Shown here: positions 54,963 to 64,000 of the stretch, in pieces
How positions within the stretch are numbered: the first letter of the stretch is position 1
Layout of the letters: each line of letters begins with the position of its first letter
Origin: Glycomyces amatae
Lineage (GTDB): Bacteria; Actinomycetota; Actinomycetes; Mycobacteriales; Micromonosporaceae
Assembly: GCF_020991375.1 (NCBI RefSeq)
Contig: NZ_JAJLQZ010000015.1
Span: 61,821 to 125,820 of the forward strand
Direction of reading: 5' to 3'
Length of the DNA stretch: 64,000 nt
Translations under genes and position numbers: made by a program
Notes under the pieces: model-generated
Databases searched by the model: none
What the model was told of the DNA's origin: nothing
The model's input: the letters and a program-made list of their open reading frames with translations, nothing else

Positions 54963-54978
54963 GTTACTTACGAGTAAC
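54963..54978. promoter_or_regulatory. Inverted repeat GTTAC-N6-GTAAC upstream of etfB
   Basis: The region between etfB and the small rightward gene is AT-rich for this genome (TATATCTTACGAAGTTACTT). It contains GTTAC (54963-54967) and GTAAC (54974-54978). On the etfB strand TTACTCGTAAG is echoed by TTCGTAAG just after it. A regulator of fatty-acid or acyl-CoA metabolism might bind here. That is inference. Confidence 0.45.
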
Positions 54979-55027
54979 ACCCCGAGGCGTTGTTGTCCCG
55001 GGCGCGGCGGACAGGCATGATTGGACC

Positions 55028-55344
55028 ATGGTCCGCGCGTTCCTGTTCTTGTTCCTGGCGCACTTGGCGCTGGTCATCGCCGCGCTCGCCGACTGCCTCG
55101 GCGGTGAGCACGCGCCCAGGAAGCTGACGCGTGCCTGGTGGGTGCTCATCATCCTGTTCCTGCCGGTCGCCGGCGGGATCCTGTGGTTCGCCGTGGGGCG
55201 GGCCCGTCCGCCGCGCCCGGCGGGTCCCGGCAAGTCCGGGAACGCGAGGGGGCCGCGGCATCCGAACGGGCCGATCGCGCCCGACGACGACCCGGACTTC
55301 CTCCGCGACATCGACCGGCGCCTGCGCGACGACAACAAGGAGGA

Positions 55345-55348
<4 letters not shown>
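55028..55348 (+). CDS. Small membrane protein with PLDc_N domain
   Basis: This 106-residue protein has two membrane helices ([20 protein letters not shown] and [20 protein letters not shown]) that match the phospholipase D-nuclease N-terminal (PLDc_N) domain. An acidic, Arg-rich soluble tail follows. The catalytic phospholipase D domain is absent. The stop overlaps the convergent clpX stop by 4 bp (CTAG). The function is unknown. Confidence 0.85.
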
Positions 55349-56646
<1,298 letters not shown>

Positions 56647-56909
56647 CGCGGTGACTCCTTCCCTCGGCGGGGTCCGCAGGACCCGTCTGCCGCAGTATCG
56701 GCGCTGCTTGCGGGCCGCGCGTCGGCCCCGTGTGCGTGCTTGCTCCGTTGATTCAGGACGAACCGGTGTCTCGATCCAGTATTTCGCATTTACGGCCACA
56801 GCGCTAGAGCCGTTCTGAAGCCTGGCGTCCGACGCCAGCGCCACGGTATCGCGGCGGGGCTGCTTCCGGGGGCGATCTCGATCAGGGAGGGGCTCGGTCG
56901 TCCGGGGAG

Positions 56910-56937
56910 GCGCGGCGGGCCGGGCAGCCCGCCGCGC
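56910..56937 (-). terminator. Terminator after clpP2
   Basis: An 11-bp perfect stem (56910-56920 and 56927-56937) with a 6-nt loop lies between clpP2 and clpX. It suggests that clpX is mostly transcribed separately, from somewhere in 56647-56909, where I see no other gene. Confidence 0.75.
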
Positions 56938-56952
56938 TCCGGTGCTGGTGCG

Positions 56953-57627
56953 CTACGCGGCCGCTTCGGCCGGCAGGGCGTTCTTCTTGCGGTAGGTCAG
57001 GACGTTGTCGACGATGCCGTACTCGACGGCCTCCTCGGCGGTGAAGATCTTGTCGCGCTCGATGTCGCGGCGGACCTTGTCGACGGCCTGGCCGGTGTGG
57101 CGGGCGAGGATCTTCTCCAGCTGGTCGCGCATCCGCATGATCTCGCGGGCCTGGATCTCCATGTCGGAGGCCTGCCCGAAGGTGCCCTCGGTGGCCGGCT
57201 GGTGGATGATCACGCGGGAGTTCGGCAGCGCGGTGCGCTTGCCGGGGGTCCCGGCCGCGAGCAGCACGGCGGCGGCCGAGGCGGCCTGGCCCATGCACAC
57301 GGTCTGGATGTCCGGGCGCACGTACTGCATGGTGTCGTAGATGGCCATGAGCGCGGTGAGCGAGCCGCCGGGCGAGTTGATGTACATGATGATGTCCCGG
57401 TCGGGGTCGTTGCCCTCGAGGACGATCAGCTGGCTCATGATGTCGTTGGCCGAGGTGTCGTCGACCGGGGACCCCAGGAAGATGATCCGGTCTTCGAACA
57501 TCTTGTTGTACGGGTTCATCTCCTTGACCCCGTACGAGGTCTTCTCGGTGAACGACGGCACGATGTACCTGGCCCTCGGGTCGAATCCCCCGGACTGCGC
57601 TCCCGATTGTGCGTGGATGTCCATCAT
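56953..57627 (-). CDS. clpP2: ATP-dependent Clp protease proteolytic subunit 2
   Basis: This 224-residue serine peptidase has the catalytic Ser in CMGQAASAAAVLL, the His in IIHQPATEG and the Asp near RRDIERDKIF. The N-terminal segment DPRARYIVPSFTEKTSYG is typical of actinobacterial ClpP2. It lies 19 bp downstream of clpP1, and mixed ClpP1-ClpP2 rings are expected. Two adjacent ATGs (57627, 57624) are possible starts. Confidence 0.95.
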   Translation of the reverse strand: MMDIHAQSGAQSGGFDPRARYIVPSFTEKTSYGVKEMNPYNKMFEDRIIFLGSPVDDTSANDIMSQLIVLEGNDPDRDIIMYINSPGGSLTALMAIYDTMQYVRPDIQTVCMGQAASAAAVLLAAGTPGKRTALPNSRVIIHQPATEGTFGQASDMEIQAREIMRMRDQLEKILARHTGQAVDKVRRDIERDKIFTAEEAVEYGIVDNVLTYRKKNALPAEAAA

Positions 57628-57646
57628 CTGGCTCCCCCTGTTCCTT

Positions 57647-58297
57647 CTAGTTGGCCTCGGCGGGGACGTCGGCCACCCGCTTGACGACGTGGTCGATGAA
57701 GCCGTAGTCCTTCGCCTCGGCGGCGGTGAACCAGCGGTCGCGGTCGGAGTCGCGCTCGATCTCCTCGATCGTGCGGCCGGTGTGCTCGGCGACGCGCTCC
57801 TGGAACATCTGCTTGGTGTAGAGCATCTGCTCGGCGAGGATCGCAACGTCGGAGGCGGTGCCGCCGATGCCGCCCGAGGGCTGGTGCATCATGATGCGCG
57901 CGTGCGGGAGGGCGTAGCGCTTGCCCGCGGTGCCGGCGCACAGGAGCAGCTGGCCCATGGAGGCGGCCATGCCCATGCCGACGGTCTGGACGTCGTTCTT
58001 GATGTACTGCATGGTGTCGTAGATGGCCATGCCGTCGTACACCGAGCCGCCGGGCGAGTTGATGTAGAGCTTGATGTCGCGCTGGTCGTCCTCGGCCTCG
58101 AGGAGGAGCAGCTGGGCGCACAGGCGGTTGGCGATCTCCGAGTTGACGTCCGAGCCCAGGAACAGGATGTGCTCCTTGAGGAGACGGTCGAAGACCATGC
58201 CGTCCAGGTCGGGCGAGGCGCCGCTGCCGCCGCGACGGGCGACCGCGTTGACGACGTCCCTCTCCAGCTGCGAGGAGAATGGATTCGAATGCTCCAT
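57647..58297 (-). CDS. clpP1: ATP-dependent Clp protease proteolytic subunit 1
   Basis: This 216-residue ClpP subunit has Ser in GMGMAASMGQLLL, His in IMMHQPSGG and Asp in ERDSDRDRWF. The ATG at 58297 follows AAGGTG at a good distance; an in-frame ATG at 58312 has a weaker site. Together with clpP2 it forms the protease core. The trigger factor gene (tig), which often precedes clpP1 in actinobacteria, is absent here. The upstream neighbour is a divergent sugar importer. Confidence 0.95.
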   Translation of the reverse strand: MEHSNPFSSQLERDVVNAVARRGGSGASPDLDGMVFDRLLKEHILFLGSDVNSEIANRLCAQLLLLEAEDDQRDIKLYINSPGGSVYDGMAIYDTMQYIKNDVQTVGMGMAASMGQLLLCAGTAGKRYALPHARIMMHQPSGGIGGTASDVAILAEQMLYTKQMFQERVAEHTGRTIEEIERDSDRDRWFTAAEAKDYGFIDHVVKRVADVPAEAN

Positions 58298-58763
58298 GTC
58301 TTGCACCTTCATTCTGTCTCGGCGATATGCACTCGGCTTTGCGGTTACCAATCCAGACCTTAGCCCGTCACGGCGACGATCGGACGCGACCGGGCGCCGT
58401 GTTCGCTGCGAGCGGAGCGGGTCTCGCCCCGGGGCCCATCGTGGAGCGCCGCGGGCGGGCGCGCCCGGGCGGGAGGCGCGTCCCGGAGGCCCGATCGGGG
58501 CGCTCGAGAGGGCCTGCCGGAGGGATCGCGGAGGCCGATCGGAGGCGTTCGGATTTTCAGATGAAACCCCAGCTCAAGGATTACTGTCGCGCTCTAGTGT
58601 CGCGCTCCAGGAACGTCTGCTAAGGTCAGGCAAGCGCTTCATCACGTGACTTGGCACACGTGGGGCGCCACCCCCGAACGCGCGGCCCTCGCCGGGCGGA
58701 CACGGGACACCGGACCGGCACTCCGGCCGACATCGACCCCCGTTCCCCGAAGAGAGAACCTCA
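58298..58763. other. Divergent promoter region, clpP1 and sugar ABC importer
   Basis: About 465 bp carry promoters in both directions. The rightward importer promoter probably uses TAAGGT (58621-58626) as -10, followed by a LacI-type palindrome. No ORF in this stretch has a convincing start site. Confidence 0.5.
58632..58639. promoter_or_regulatory. LacI-type operator core AAGCGCTT
   Basis: GGC-AAGCGCTT-CAT contains the 8-bp palindrome typical of LacI/GalR operators. It lies just after a possible -10 (TAAGGT), in a position to block transcription of the importer operon. No lacI-type gene is in the window. Confidence 0.55.
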
Positions 58764-60017
58764 ATGAAGAGAAGACTCGTGATCACCGCCGGTGCGGCGG
58801 TCCTGCCCCTCGGCGCCTGCGGCTTCATCGGCGACGGCGGCGAGGGCGACGGCGAGACCGTCAAGTTCTGGCTGTCCGGCGACGCCAACCAGGGCGGCGG
58901 CTTCCAGGCCATGGCCGACAAGTACTTCGAGGAGACCGGCGTCACGGTCGACATCGACGACATCCCGTACGACGACTTCAACACCCGCCTGCGCAACGCC
59001 GCCCAGGCCGACGGCCTGCCCGACCTCGCCCGCGTCACCGCGATCGACCCGATCTGGATGGACCGGCTCGAAGACCTCGGCGGCGTCGCGAGCGAGCACG
59101 GCGTCATGGAGAGCCTCCTGGCCGAGAACCGGGACGGCGAGGTCCCGGCCTTCCTCACCGACCTCACCGCCGTGGGCCTCTACGTCAACAAGACCCTCTT
59201 CGACCAGGCCGGGGTCGCCTACCCGACCGCCCCGGACGGCCTGTGGACCTGGGACGGGTTCATCTCGGCCGTCAAAGAGGTCAAGGCCGCCACCGGCGCC
59301 CGCTACGGCCTCGTGATGGACCCCTCCTCGCACCGCCTGCGCTCGCTCATGTACCAGTTCGGCAGCGACGGCTTCGTCCTCGGCGACGACTGCAGGTACA
59401 CGACCGACGAGGCCGCCACCGCCGCGCTCGAGTTCTTCGCCTCGATCAACGACGACGACGTCATGCCCCGCTCGGTGTGGGTCTCCGGCGACGACCCGAA
59501 CGCCCTGTTCAAGAGCGGCCAGGTCGCGGCCTACTACTCCGGCTCGTGGCAGGTGGCCGACTTCCAGGACAACATCGCCGACTTCGAGTGGGCCTCGGCG
59601 CTCATGCCCGCCCAGACGCGGCGCGCCACCAACCTCGGCGGCGGCTACATGGTCGTCTACAAGGGCGACAAGGCCCAGACCGCGCTCGACTTCGTCAACT
59701 GGCTCTTCACCGCCGAGAACTACACCGAGATCTGCGAGATCTCCGGGTTCCTGCCGGTGGTCCAGGGGCTCGACGTCGACTACGGGGCGGCGCAGGCCAG
59801 CTTCGACCTGTACAACGAGGAGATCGCGGCCTCCGACGACGTCTCGAGCGCCCAGGAGCGCACCGCCCTCGAGATGGTCTACGCGGGGCGGACCGCCGGC
59901 GGCGACGCCGATCCGCTCAAGGACGAGGCCGTCAAGCTCGCCAACGGCGAGCAGGACGTCCCCACCGCCATCGCGAACATCATCGCCTCCCTCGACGAGA
60001 ACATCACCTGCGAGTAA
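58764..60017 (+). CDS. Carbohydrate ABC importer, substrate-binding lipoprotein
   Basis: This 417-residue lipoprotein of the family 1 (sugar) binding class has a signal peptide ending in LGAC (Cys19). Family features are VKFWLSGDANQGGGFQAMAD, the LPDLARVTAIDP region and LGGGYMVVYKGDKAQTALDF. Two membrane proteins and a lyase-like enzyme follow in the same operon. An ATPase (MsiK type) is not encoded here, as is usual for actinomycete sugar importers, which share one. The sugar is unknown but may be a uronic or glycosaminoglycan-type oligosaccharide, judging by the last gene. Confidence 0.92.
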   Translation: MKRRLVITAGAAVLPLGACGFIGDGGEGDGETVKFWLSGDANQGGGFQAMADKYFEETGVTVDIDDIPYDDFNTRLRNAAQADGLPDLARVTAIDPIWMDRLEDLGGVASEHGVMESLLAENRDGEVPAFLTDLTAVGLYVNKTLFDQAGVAYPTAPDGLWTWDGFISAVKEVKAATGARYGLVMDPSSHRLRSLMYQFGSDGFVLGDDCRYTTDEAATAALEFFASINDDDVMPRSVWVSGDDPNALFKSGQVAAYYSGSWQVADFQDNIADFEWASALMPAQTRRATNLGGGYMVVYKGDKAQTALDFVNWLFTAENYTEICEISGFLPVVQGLDVDYGAAQASFDLYNEEIAASDDVSSAQERTALEMVYAGRTAGGDADPLKDEAVKLANGEQDVPTAIANIIASLDENITCE

Positions 60018-60020
60018 CCC

Positions 60021-60950
60021 TTGACGGCCACCGCCATCGACACCGAGCGCCGTACCGGACCGCGCCAGCGGCCCGGTGCGGCCCGCCGCGTCCGGTACCG
60101 GTACGCGCCGCTGGCCCTCGCCGGCGTCAACATCATCCTGTTCGGAGTGTTCTTCGTCTGGCCCGGCGGCCTGGGCCTGGTCTACTCCTTCACCGACTAC
60201 ACCGGCATCGGCGACTTCGACTTCATCGGCCTGGAGAACTACGAGAAGCTGTTCGGGGACCCGACGTTCTACCAGTCCCTGACCCGGACCCTCCTGTTCG
60301 CCGCCCTCAGCGTCCCGCTGATGTACGTCATGTCCCTGACGATCGCCTCGCTGCTGGTCAGCAACCACACCAAGGGCAAGGCCGCGGCGAAGATCGTGTT
60401 CTTCTTCCCGTGGCTCATCTCCCCCATCGTCGCCGGGGTCGTCTGGCGGTGGATGTTCGGCGAGAGCTTCGGCTTCGTCAACTACGTGATCGGGGAGCTC
60501 GGCGCGGACCCGCTGGCCTGGCAGACCGACCCCGACCTCGCCCTCATGGTCGTGGTCATGGCCGGGACCTGGGGCGGCACGGCGTTCAACATGCTGATCT
60601 TCATCGCCGCCCTCAAGAACGTGCCGCGCGCCTACTACGAGGCCGCCGAGATCGACGGCGCGAACGCCTGGCAGCGGTTCCGGCACATCACCCTGCCCTC
60701 GATCGCGCCCACCTCGTTCCTGGTCGTCCTGCTGTCCTCGCTGGGCGCCATGAAGGAGTTCGCGATGGTCCAGGCGCTCAACGGCGGCGGGCCGGGCACC
60801 TCGAACACCTTCCTCATCCAGTACATCTACGAGACCGGCTTCCAGCGGGCCGACGTCGGCTACGCCAGCGCCGTGTCGATGGTCCTGCTGGCCATCCTGC
60901 TGGCCATCGCACTGCTCCAGATGTGGGTCAACCGGAGGCGCGCCGCATGA
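60021..60950 (+). CDS. Carbohydrate ABC importer permease 1
   Basis: This 309-residue inner-membrane permease has six helices, with the EAA loop YYEAAEIDGANAWQRFRHIT contacting the ATPase. It is of the MalF/UgpA type. The start appears to be TTG at 60021, 3 bp after the binding-protein stop, with no strong ribosome-binding site, so translational coupling is likely. It overlaps the second permease by 4 bp. Confidence 0.92.
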   Translation: MTATAIDTERRTGPRQRPGAARRVRYRYAPLALAGVNIILFGVFFVWPGGLGLVYSFTDYTGIGDFDFIGLENYEKLFGDPTFYQSLTRTLLFAALSVPLMYVMSLTIASLLVSNHTKGKAAAKIVFFFPWLISPIVAGVVWRWMFGESFGFVNYVIGELGADPLAWQTDPDLALMVVVMAGTWGGTAFNMLIFIAALKNVPRAYYEAAEIDGANAWQRFRHITLPSIAPTSFLVVLLSSLGAMKEFAMVQALNGGGPGTSNTFLIQYIYETGFQRADVGYASAVSMVLLAILLAIALLQMWVNRRRAA

Positions 60951-61822
60951 GCACCACGACCGCACCCCCCGAGCAGGCGACGCGGCGCCGGCCCCGCAGG
61001 GCCCGGGAGTTCACGGCCGTCCCGCTGTCGCTCTTCATGTGGCTGCTGGCCGCGCTGTACGCGTTCCCGCTGGTCTGGTTCCTGCTGAGCGCCTTCAAGC
61101 CCGGCTCGGAGCTGTTCCAGTACCCGCTGACGATCCTCCCCGAGCACCCCACGGTCGCCGGGTTCGAGAAGGCCTGGGACCGGTTCGACTTCTTCCTGTA
61201 CTTCTCCAACACGCTCGCCGTCGCCCTGACGACCACCGTGCTGACCGTGGTCGCCAGCGCCATGTGCGGGTACGCGCTGGCGAAGTACCAGGAGTCGCGC
61301 TGGATCAGGGTGTTCTTCGTGTGCGTCCTGGCCACGACGATGCTGCCGACCGAGGTCATCCTGTCGCCCACGTTCCTGGTCATCCGCGACCTGGGCATGT
61401 ACGACACGATGGCGGGCCTGGTGGTGCCCTCGATCCTCACGGCCACGGGCGTGTTCATGTTCCGGCAGTTCTTCATCTCGATCCCGGACGACATCATCGA
61501 GGCGGCCCGGATCGACGGGGCGCGCGAGGTGGGGATCTTCTTCCGGATCATGCTGCCGATGTCGCGCCCGATCATCATGACGCTGGCGATCTTCTCGTTC
61601 CAGTGGCGCTGGAACGACTACGTGTGGCCGCTCATCGTCGTAGGCGACGAGCGGAAGTTCACGCTCCAGATCGCGCTGCGCTCGATCGTGGGGGCGGAGA
61701 ACATCGACTGGCCGCTGCTGCTGGCCGCGTCGGTGATGTCGCTCCTGCCGCTGGTGCTGATCTTCGTCGTGTTCCAGAAGTACGTCATGAACGAGGACAT
61801 CAATGCCGGACTCAAGGACTGA
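60947..61822 (+). CDS. Carbohydrate ABC importer permease 2
   Basis: This 291-residue MalG/UgpE-type permease has six helices and the EAA loop DDIIEAARIDGAREVGIFFR. The ATG at 60947 overlaps the stop of permease 1 (ATGA). The last 20 bp overlap the next gene. It completes the membrane channel of the importer. Confidence 0.93.
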   Translation: MSTTTAPPEQATRRRPRRAREFTAVPLSLFMWLLAALYAFPLVWFLLSAFKPGSELFQYPLTILPEHPTVAGFEKAWDRFDFFLYFSNTLAVALTTTVLTVVASAMCGYALAKYQESRWIRVFFVCVLATTMLPTEVILSPTFLVIRDLGMYDTMAGLVVPSILTATGVFMFRQFFISIPDDIIEAARIDGAREVGIFFRIMLPMSRPIIMTLAIFSFQWRWNDYVWPLIVVGDERKFTLQIALRSIVGAENIDWPLLLAASVMSLLPLVLIFVVFQKYVMNEDINAGLKD

Positions 61823-63470
61823 GTTCGCGGCGGCCGTGACGGCCGCCGCCGACCGGCGGGCGCGGGAGGTCCTGGCCGGGGTCGACGCCCTGGCGGCCTC
61901 CGACCCGCACCACCGCGCGGTCATGGGCGCCGCGAAGGCGCTCGTGGCCTGCGCGGTGAACCCGGCCTCCGAGCACTTCGGCTCGGAGGAGGCCGCGGCG
62001 GCCGCCGCCCGCCTGGTGGCGTTCCTGGCGGGAATGCAGGCCGAGAACGGCCTGTTCGACGGCGAGAACTTCGCGTCGCCGCCGGACACGGCGTTCACGG
62101 TCAACGACCTGTGCGACACGTACGCGCTCCTCGAAAGATCGAAGTCGCTGCGGCCGTTGGCCGAGGCGCTGGAGCGGATCGCGGGGGCCGCGGCCGAGCC
62201 GCTGCGGCTGGGCGGGGTGCACACCCCGAACCACCGGTGGGAGCTGAGCGCGGCGCTGGCGCGGCTGCACCGGCACTGGCCGGACGAGCGGCTGGTGGCG
62301 CGGGTGGACGAGTGGCTGGCCGAGGGCGTCGACATCGGCGCCGACGGGTGGTACTCGGAGCGGAGTGCGAACTACGCGCTGCACGTGTCGAACCCGTCGT
62401 TGACGGCGATCGGCGCGATCCTCGGGCGGCCGGAGCTGCTCGACGGCGCGGCCCGGAGCCTGGAGGCGATCGCCGCGGCGGCGCTGCCGGACGGCACCGT
62501 GGAGACGGTGCACTCCAGGCGGCAGGACCAGCGCGGGACGATCGCGCTGGCACCGTTCCTGATGCAGTTCCGGCGGTACGCGATCCAGCGGAACCGGGGC
62601 GACTTCGCGGCGATCGCGGCGGAACTCGAGGCCGGGCCGATCGCGTACCCGGCGGACGTGCTGGCGGAGATCCTGCTGGAACCGGCCCTGGCGGGGCCGC
62701 TGCCGAAGCCCGAGCCGCGGGGGCCGGGCACGACCGTGTCCGCGGAGTCGGGCCTGGCGGTGGTGCAGGACGGCGACTTCGCGGTGTCGGTCTACGGAGG
62801 CTCGGACTACGCGAAGCAAGGGCGGATCCGCTCGGGCCTGGCGACGAATCCGACGTTCCTGCGGGTGTTCGCAGGCGAGGCGGTCTTGGACTCGGTGCGG
62901 CTGTCGAGGGACTTCTTCGGGCTGGGCCCGTTCCGGGCGGAAGGGCTCGAGGCCGAGGGCGGGGCGTTCGCGCTGCGGGAGCGGGTGAGCGCGTCGTATT
63001 ACGGGCCGCTGCCTGCGGAGCACCGCAGGCCCGGTGCCGATTACGCGCTGGTCGATGAGGGCAGGTTCTCGGCGGCGATGGACTTCGCGCACCGCCCGGC
63101 CCAGGAGGTCGCGCTAGAGACGAAGATCCGAGTCGAGGTCGATGCGGCGACGAAAGCGGTGCGACTCAAAGTCGAAGCGGCCCCGGGCCGGGTGCGGCAA
63201 GTGCTCGAACTGGCCTTCCGCGAAGGCGGCGAGTTCGAGGGCGTGCACCCGGTCGAAGACGGCTTCGAACTCGACGGCGCCACTGCCGCGTACCGCCGCG
63301 GCGGGGACCGCATCACGATCGAGGTCGACGGCGCGGGGACGTTCGCCCGCGGCTACCACCCCGGCGAGGACTACACGCACCTGTCGGGAACCGATGCCGC
63401 CCAAGGGGTCAAGCTCTATGTGACGGTTCCTCGCACCGGTCGCTGCACGGTGGTCCTGCGAGCCGGTTGA
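61803..63470 (+). CDS. Putative polysaccharide lyase/hydrolase-like protein of the sugar operon
   Basis: This 555-residue protein has no signal peptide, so it should act in the cytoplasm. Its first 320 residues look like an alpha-helical toroid (VKGVxxPNHRWELSAAL-type: TPNHRWELSAALARLHRHW). The rest is beta-rich with repeated ELD/VEVDG stretches, the layout of PL8/heparinase-type lyases. An Asn-His-Arg-Trp-Glu cluster and Tyr in DGWYSERSANYALH could be catalytic. I cannot assign a CAZy family. It overlaps the permease gene by 20 bp and has GAGG before its ATG, so it belongs to the importer operon and probably degrades the imported sugar. Confidence 0.6.
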   Translation: MPDSRTEFAAAVTAAADRRAREVLAGVDALAASDPHHRAVMGAAKALVACAVNPASEHFGSEEAAAAAARLVAFLAGMQAENGLFDGENFASPPDTAFTVNDLCDTYALLERSKSLRPLAEALERIAGAAAEPLRLGGVHTPNHRWELSAALARLHRHWPDERLVARVDEWLAEGVDIGADGWYSERSANYALHVSNPSLTAIGAILGRPELLDGAARSLEAIAAAALPDGTVETVHSRRQDQRGTIALAPFLMQFRRYAIQRNRGDFAAIAAELEAGPIAYPADVLAEILLEPALAGPLPKPEPRGPGTTVSAESGLAVVQDGDFAVSVYGGSDYAKQGRIRSGLATNPTFLRVFAGEAVLDSVRLSRDFFGLGPFRAEGLEAEGGAFALRERVSASYYGPLPAEHRRPGADYALVDEGRFSAAMDFAHRPAQEVALETKIRVEVDAATKAVRLKVEAAPGRVRQVLELAFREGGEFEGVHPVEDGFELDGATAAYRRGGDRITIEVDGAGTFARGYHPGEDYTHLSGTDAAQGVKLYVTVPRTGRCTVVLRAG

Positions 63471-64000
63471 CGAAGTCGCCCACCGAAGACCGACGCCGAC
63501 GCGGTCCGAACACAATGCGGTTCGGTTCAAAGAGGTGTCGGCAGGAAAGTCCCTTGCAGAGCGTGGATTCATGATGGTGGGCGGTCACAGTCACGGTCAC
63601 GGCGAGCGGCAACGAAGGGGTGGGCGGTTCCCGGGCCGGGCCTTTCGGCCTTCAGGTGGCGGTGGCCGGCGTGAGGGCGGGCGGCGACGAAGGCGTCCTC
63701 TTTGGGTGAGGTTGGTTCTCGGGGTGCGGGTGGCGGGTGACTCGGGGTCAGGGCGGGCAGCGACGACGGGGTGGTCGCGCCTGGGGGCGGGGTTTCGGCT
63801 TTGGGGTGGTGGAGGGGCACGGTCAGGGCGGGCGGCGACGGCGGGGTGGAGTGGGGTCAGGTCGGGGGCGTGTTGGTGGCTTTCGGGGTGTGGGCATGCT
63901 GGAGGGCCCGGCCCCTGTCGGGGTTCGGGCTGCGGGCCTGGTGGTGTGGTGTGGCCTCGCGTCCCCCAGCAGTCGCCTGCTGGGGCGGGGTAAGAACGGT
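63471..64000. other. G-rich noncoding region at right edge
   Basis: Downstream of the lyase-like gene no ORF shows actinomycete codon bias or a credible ribosome-binding site. The rightward strand is strongly G/T-rich with many GGGG runs. It contains a 75-bp spaced repeat (listed separately). Confidence 0.5.
63674..63870. repeat. About 75-bp repeat, three copies, G-rich
   Basis: AGGGCGGGC(G/A)GCGACGA/G followed by a GGGTGG or GGCG tail starts at 63674, 63750 and 63825, spacing 76 and 75 bp. The bases between are only partly conserved. The G runs could form quadruplexes on the rightward strand. Confidence 0.7.

Noticed and set aside
58646..61822. 1058-codon rightward frame ending with permease 2
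   Set aside because: Only its last 291 codons are a gene. The rest is the shifted frame of the binding protein and permease 1.
63535..63993. 152-codon rightward ORF at the right edge
   Set aside because: Its product is Gly/Arg/Trp-rich without any domain, there is no ribosome-binding site, and it spans the G-rich repeats.

Overview
The window is about 72-75% G+C by eye. It has dense, mostly overlapping genes, GTG and TTG starts, Tat and lipoprotein signals, and a gene set typical of Actinomycetota: GatCAB, ClpP1-ClpP2-ClpX, LigA with the actinomycete-type insertion, EtfBA, a SigG-like ECF factor and PhoX. An erm-type rRNA methylase, a P450-ferredoxin pair and many TetR/LacI-type operators suit a soil filamentous actinomycete. 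I cannot name a genus from sequence alone. No rRNA, intact tRNA, IS element, phage module or CRISPR array was seen.

Layout. 1-7.9 kb: a truncated oligopeptide/oligosaccharide-binding lipoprotein, two small PH-like membrane proteins, a D-2-hydroxyacid dehydrogenase, a lipoprotein sugar dehydrogenase plus membrane metallophosphoesterase, and mgtE behind a short leader ORF. 8-11.3 kb: gatC-gatA-gatB. 11.6-22 kb: two paralogous pairs of heterodimeric ABC exporters flanking a small kinase, an ene-reductase/TetR pair with a perfect operator, and an acetyltransferase. 22-24.5 kb: a membrane-tethered receiver-domain protein and an Erm methylase with its own leader ORF. 24.5-30.6 kb: two DUF485-like/sodium-solute symporter pairs flanking a LytS/LytR-type two-component system. 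30.8-35 kb: two VOC proteins, a SigG-like sigma factor and a GGDEF-EAL protein. 35.3-45.5 kb: ligA, PhoX with a PHO-box-like repeat, an ABC-2 exporter with its TetR regulator, a VIT1-like protein, a DUF4173 protein and a sulfotransferase-like protein. 45.7-55 kb: MetE-like, mnmA, cysteine desulfurase, an XRE-like protein, bioY, P450-ferredoxin, etfA and etfB. 55-58.3 kb: a small PLDc_N protein, clpX, clpP2, clpP1. 58.6-63.5 kb: a carbohydrate ABC importer with a lyase-like enzyme, then a G-rich repeated noncoding tail.

One strand carries a backbone (gatCAB, ligA, MetE-like, mnmA, cysteine desulfurase, etfBA) in the same order as I recall from mycobacteria. The accessory cassettes described above sit between these genes. 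The most interesting signals are two candidate leader-peptide controls (mgtE and erm), ABC exporter pairs in which one of the two ATP sites appears completely dismantled, ATGA-coupled mini-ORFs inside one of those pairs, a membrane-anchored receiver domain, a candidate pyrimidine-rich small RNA, and several clear unassigned operators.
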